Positions 62,648 through 64,000 of a DNA stretch of 64,000 nt are shown here, piece after piece. Location: positions 214,273 through 278,272 of the forward strand of contig NZ_PJNI01000003.1 in NCBI RefSeq assembly GCF_002844555.1, in the 5' to 3' direction. The position numbers and the translations under genes were made by a program. Each line of letters starts with the position of its first letter. Positions within the stretch are counted from its first letter, which is position 1. The notes beneath the pieces are model-generated. The model was given only the letters and a program-made list of their open reading frames with translations. It made no database searches and was not told the origin of the DNA. Source of the DNA: Brumimicrobium salinarum (GTDB lineage: Bacteria; Bacteroidota; Bacteroidia; Flavobacteriales_D; Crocinitomicaceae).

Positions 62648-63250
62648 ATGAATACTAAAGAATTACTTGGAGAAAGAATTAAAGATATTCTCATTTGGGT
62701 AAAAATGGAAGTTGGCGGACTTGACCAAGGACAAGTTTTCATTGAATTAAATAGTGGAAAAACCATTTCGATTCCTTGGGATTTTGAATCTGAAAATATT
62801 GAAACCAAACCCAAAGCTAAATCTAAAAGTTTGGTTCTAAAATCAAGCGATAAAATCAGGATTGAATCAACAGAATTTAATTTCCCAGAAGGTAAAACTT
62901 GGAATGACGTGAGAGAAGAAGTTAAAAGGAACCAAAACTCAACTTTTTTCGGACGACTGAAATATAAACTCGGATTTAAAAACGGAATCCCAAAAAAATA
63001 TACTTCTAAATCAACAAAGATTGTTGACAACGAAATGAAAAAGTTTGCGAATCTTAAAATCGTGGATTTTATAATGTTTGAGGACTATGATTCTGTTGGA
63101 TTTTTAGAATTAGAAAACGGAAATATAATAACCGAAACATTGACCGCACCTCACGGAACTGGAATGGCAGGACTGAATATCTTTGAAAACTTGAAAGACT
63201 TTGAGGAAAATTGCGGAACTGAATATAAACGATTAAAAAACAGCTGCTAA
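62648..63250 (+). CDS. Hypothetical protein of cassette B
   Basis: A 200-aa soluble protein without signal peptide or motif I know. Basic middle (KTWNDVREEVKRNQNSTFFG) and a C-terminal beta region (FLELENGNIITETLTAPHG). It begins 12 nt after an attC-like R' core and its stop codon TAA lies inside the next R'' core (TGCTAAC). This tight packing between two attC-like sites is how integron cassette genes sit. It probably depends on an outside promoter, since no TAnnTTTG box was found. Confidence 0.65.
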   Translation: MNTKELLGERIKDILIWVKMEVGGLDQGQVFIELNSGKTISIPWDFESENIETKPKAKSKSLVLKSSDKIRIESTEFNFPEGKTWNDVREEVKRNQNSTFFGRLKYKLGFKNGIPKKYTSKSTKIVDNEMKKFANLKIVDFIMFEDYDSVGFLELENGNIITETLTAPHGTGMAGLNIFENLKDFEENCGTEYKRLKNSC

Positions 63251-63377
63251 CAACGGCTATAATTCAGCGTGGCTTATGGGCTATTTTAGAAAATTTGTAA
63301 TTTTAACCAAGCTGATTTCTCTGCGGAATAGTCCTGCGGACAATTCCACGCCGAAATCATAGCCGAGACCGTTAGCG
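63245..63377 (+). other. attC-like site 2
   Basis: R''-like TGCTAAC (63245-63251) and R'-like GTTAGCG (63371-63377). Inside, AACGGCTATAATTCAGCGTGG on the left pairs with CCACGCCGAAATCATAGCC on the right with a few bulges. 133 bp in all. Unpaired bases in one arm are a normal attC feature (extrahelical bases). Confidence 0.65.
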
Positions 63378-63401
63378 GGCATTATAAAAAGACATAGACT
63401 A

Positions 63402-63890
63402 ATGAAAATATCCATAAGCATTTTTTTTACCCTTTTCATTATTACAAATGAATTGATTGCGCAAAATCCATCAGACAGTTTGTACATTAGCAGTATTGAT
63501 TCAATTCGTAAGAAAATAAAAAAACAGGATAACTCTTTAATTCATAAGCAATTTAAAGATACCTCATATAATAGAACTGTTGTCAAATCATTTGAGAATA
63601 ATAAATTAATTTCGATTTTTTATGTTAACGAAAGTTTTATTTGTTCTGAGAATGTAACCTTTCATATGAAAAATGACTCTTTAGTTTATGTTGAATACAC
63701 TCTATCTGCTCCTGATATTAGAAGTAGTCGTCCAGCAAGCATAACTTATTCGATTTATTTCAAAAACGATACCCAAATTCATTATTCAACTTCTTATTAT
63801 CCTGGTGCGATAGACTGTATTCTCCCTCCATTAGAAGACAAAAGTTTTGTTGAAGAATATTATTACTACAAAAACCTTAATAATAAATGA
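63402..63890 (+). CDS. Secreted hypothetical protein of cassette C
   Basis: 162 aa with signal peptide MKISISIFFTLFIITNELIAQ. The mature part is mixed alpha/beta with two cysteines (FICSEN, AIDCILPP). No family recognised. It starts 25 nt after the R' core of attC-like site 2. Its 3' side runs to an R'' core (CGCTAA, 63937-63942) that is interrupted by intron-like sequence. Codon use is AT-rich like its neighbours. Confidence 0.65.
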   Translation: MKISISIFFTLFIITNELIAQNPSDSLYISSIDSIRKKIKKQDNSLIHKQFKDTSYNRTVVKSFENNKLISIFYVNESFICSENVTFHMKNDSLVYVEYTLSAPDIRSSRPASITYSIYFKNDTQIHYSTSYYPGAIDCILPPLEDKSFVEEYYYYKNLNNK

Positions 63891-63936
63891 CCAATAAACT
63901 TTCTGTCTGATAGAATTAACAAATAAAACAACGACC

Positions 63937-63942
63937 CGCTAA
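63937..63942 (+). other. attC-like site 3, R'' core, interrupted
   Basis: CGCTAA is the first six bases of an R'' core like that of site 2 (TGCTAAC). The expected following C is replaced by intron-like sequence from 63943 on. Confidence 0.45.
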
Positions 63943-64000
63943 TCGAGTAGACGGCTGACAGTCGAATGACTGCCAGTGCGCCTCTCACACCACTGTACGT
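63943..64000 (-). mobile_element. 3' end of a group II intron (leftward), truncated by window edge
   Basis: Read on the minus strand, the last bases give ACGTACAGTGGTGTGAGAGG, then a hairpin TGGCAGTC-ATTC-GACTGTCA, then GTCTACTCGA. This is the usual tail of a bacterial group II intron: 3' strand of domain V (ACGTAC.GT), linker, domain VI hairpin and YTCTACTCGAY end. The intron body and reverse transcriptase would lie beyond base 64000. It sits exactly in an attC-like R'' core, as group IIC-attC introns do. Confidence 0.6.

Noticed and set aside
1..64000. tRNA, rRNA or CRISPR array
   Set aside because: I looked for T-loop words, rRNA stretches and regularly spaced repeats and found none that held up. 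A covariance search would be decisive.

Overview
The window is an AT-rich piece of a Bacteroidota chromosome, most likely from a marine or freshwater member of the Flavobacteriales. The evidence is the gene content: a TonB-dependent receptor with a carboxypeptidase-like N-terminal domain, an IPExxxVDY protein next to pyruvate kinase, a PD40/OmpA protein, an imelysin/DUF4856/HTTM cluster and a bacterial sigma-54. Shine-Dalgarno sequences are nearly absent. Many genes instead have the Bacteroidota promoter TTG-N17-23-TAnnTTTG, and several start codons below were moved downstream because the longer reading frame would begin inside such a promoter.

Layout. 1-855: start of a secreted TPR protein that runs off the left edge. 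1.0-5.7 kb: ftsE, then a leftward operon mlaE-mlaF-arsC-GT2-GT-C. 5.8-9.9 kb: SprT-like protease, mannose-1-phosphate guanylyltransferase, a Cys-rich protein, hflX and a small membrane protein. 10-14.4 kb: two secreted amidohydrolase-family proteins. 15.5-17.4 kb: sufS, sufE and a small lipoprotein. 17.8-18.7 kb: gene-free and rich in repeats, with a nested inverted repeat of about 195 nt. 18.7-28 kb: orphan PhoB-like regulator, small beta-barrel protein, pyk, secreted GH-A-type protein, cyclase, M48 lipoprotein, PAP2-like membrane protein and rpoN. 28.9-34.9 kb: a leftward operon DUF4856-imelysin-HTTM-TonB receptor, probably for metal uptake. 35-48.4 kb: msrB, OmpA/PD40 and TPR proteins, ctaA, asnS, a nucleosidase-like protein, a large TraB/GumN protein and hutI. 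48.8-52.4 kb: prs, rplY and ahcY. 52.7-55.7 kb: a rightward cluster of nirK with a fused cytochrome c domain, a nirV-like gene and a SCO copper chaperone. 55.8-57.9 kb: yicC-gmk-nadD.

58-64 kb is accessory DNA. It holds a tyrosine recombinase with an extra N-terminal domain, a secreted-protein unit bounded by 14-bp inverted repeats, and an IS91-like element (tyrosine recombinase plus a frameshifted Zn/HUH transposase). After these come two hypothetical-protein units separated by sites that look like integron attC sites. The last attC-like site is cut exactly at its R'' core by what looks like the 3' end of a group II intron reading leftward from beyond the right edge. This is how group IIC-attC introns behave, so the region is best read as a Bacteroidota integron-like cassette array.

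Two reading frames are broken. The nirK leader (lipoprotein signal peptide) and catalytic part are offset by -1 at an A-AAA-AAA-TGA sequence. The IS91-like transposase is offset by -1 at a GGGG run. Several short repeat families recur in the intergenic regions. No rRNA, tRNA or CRISPR array was seen.
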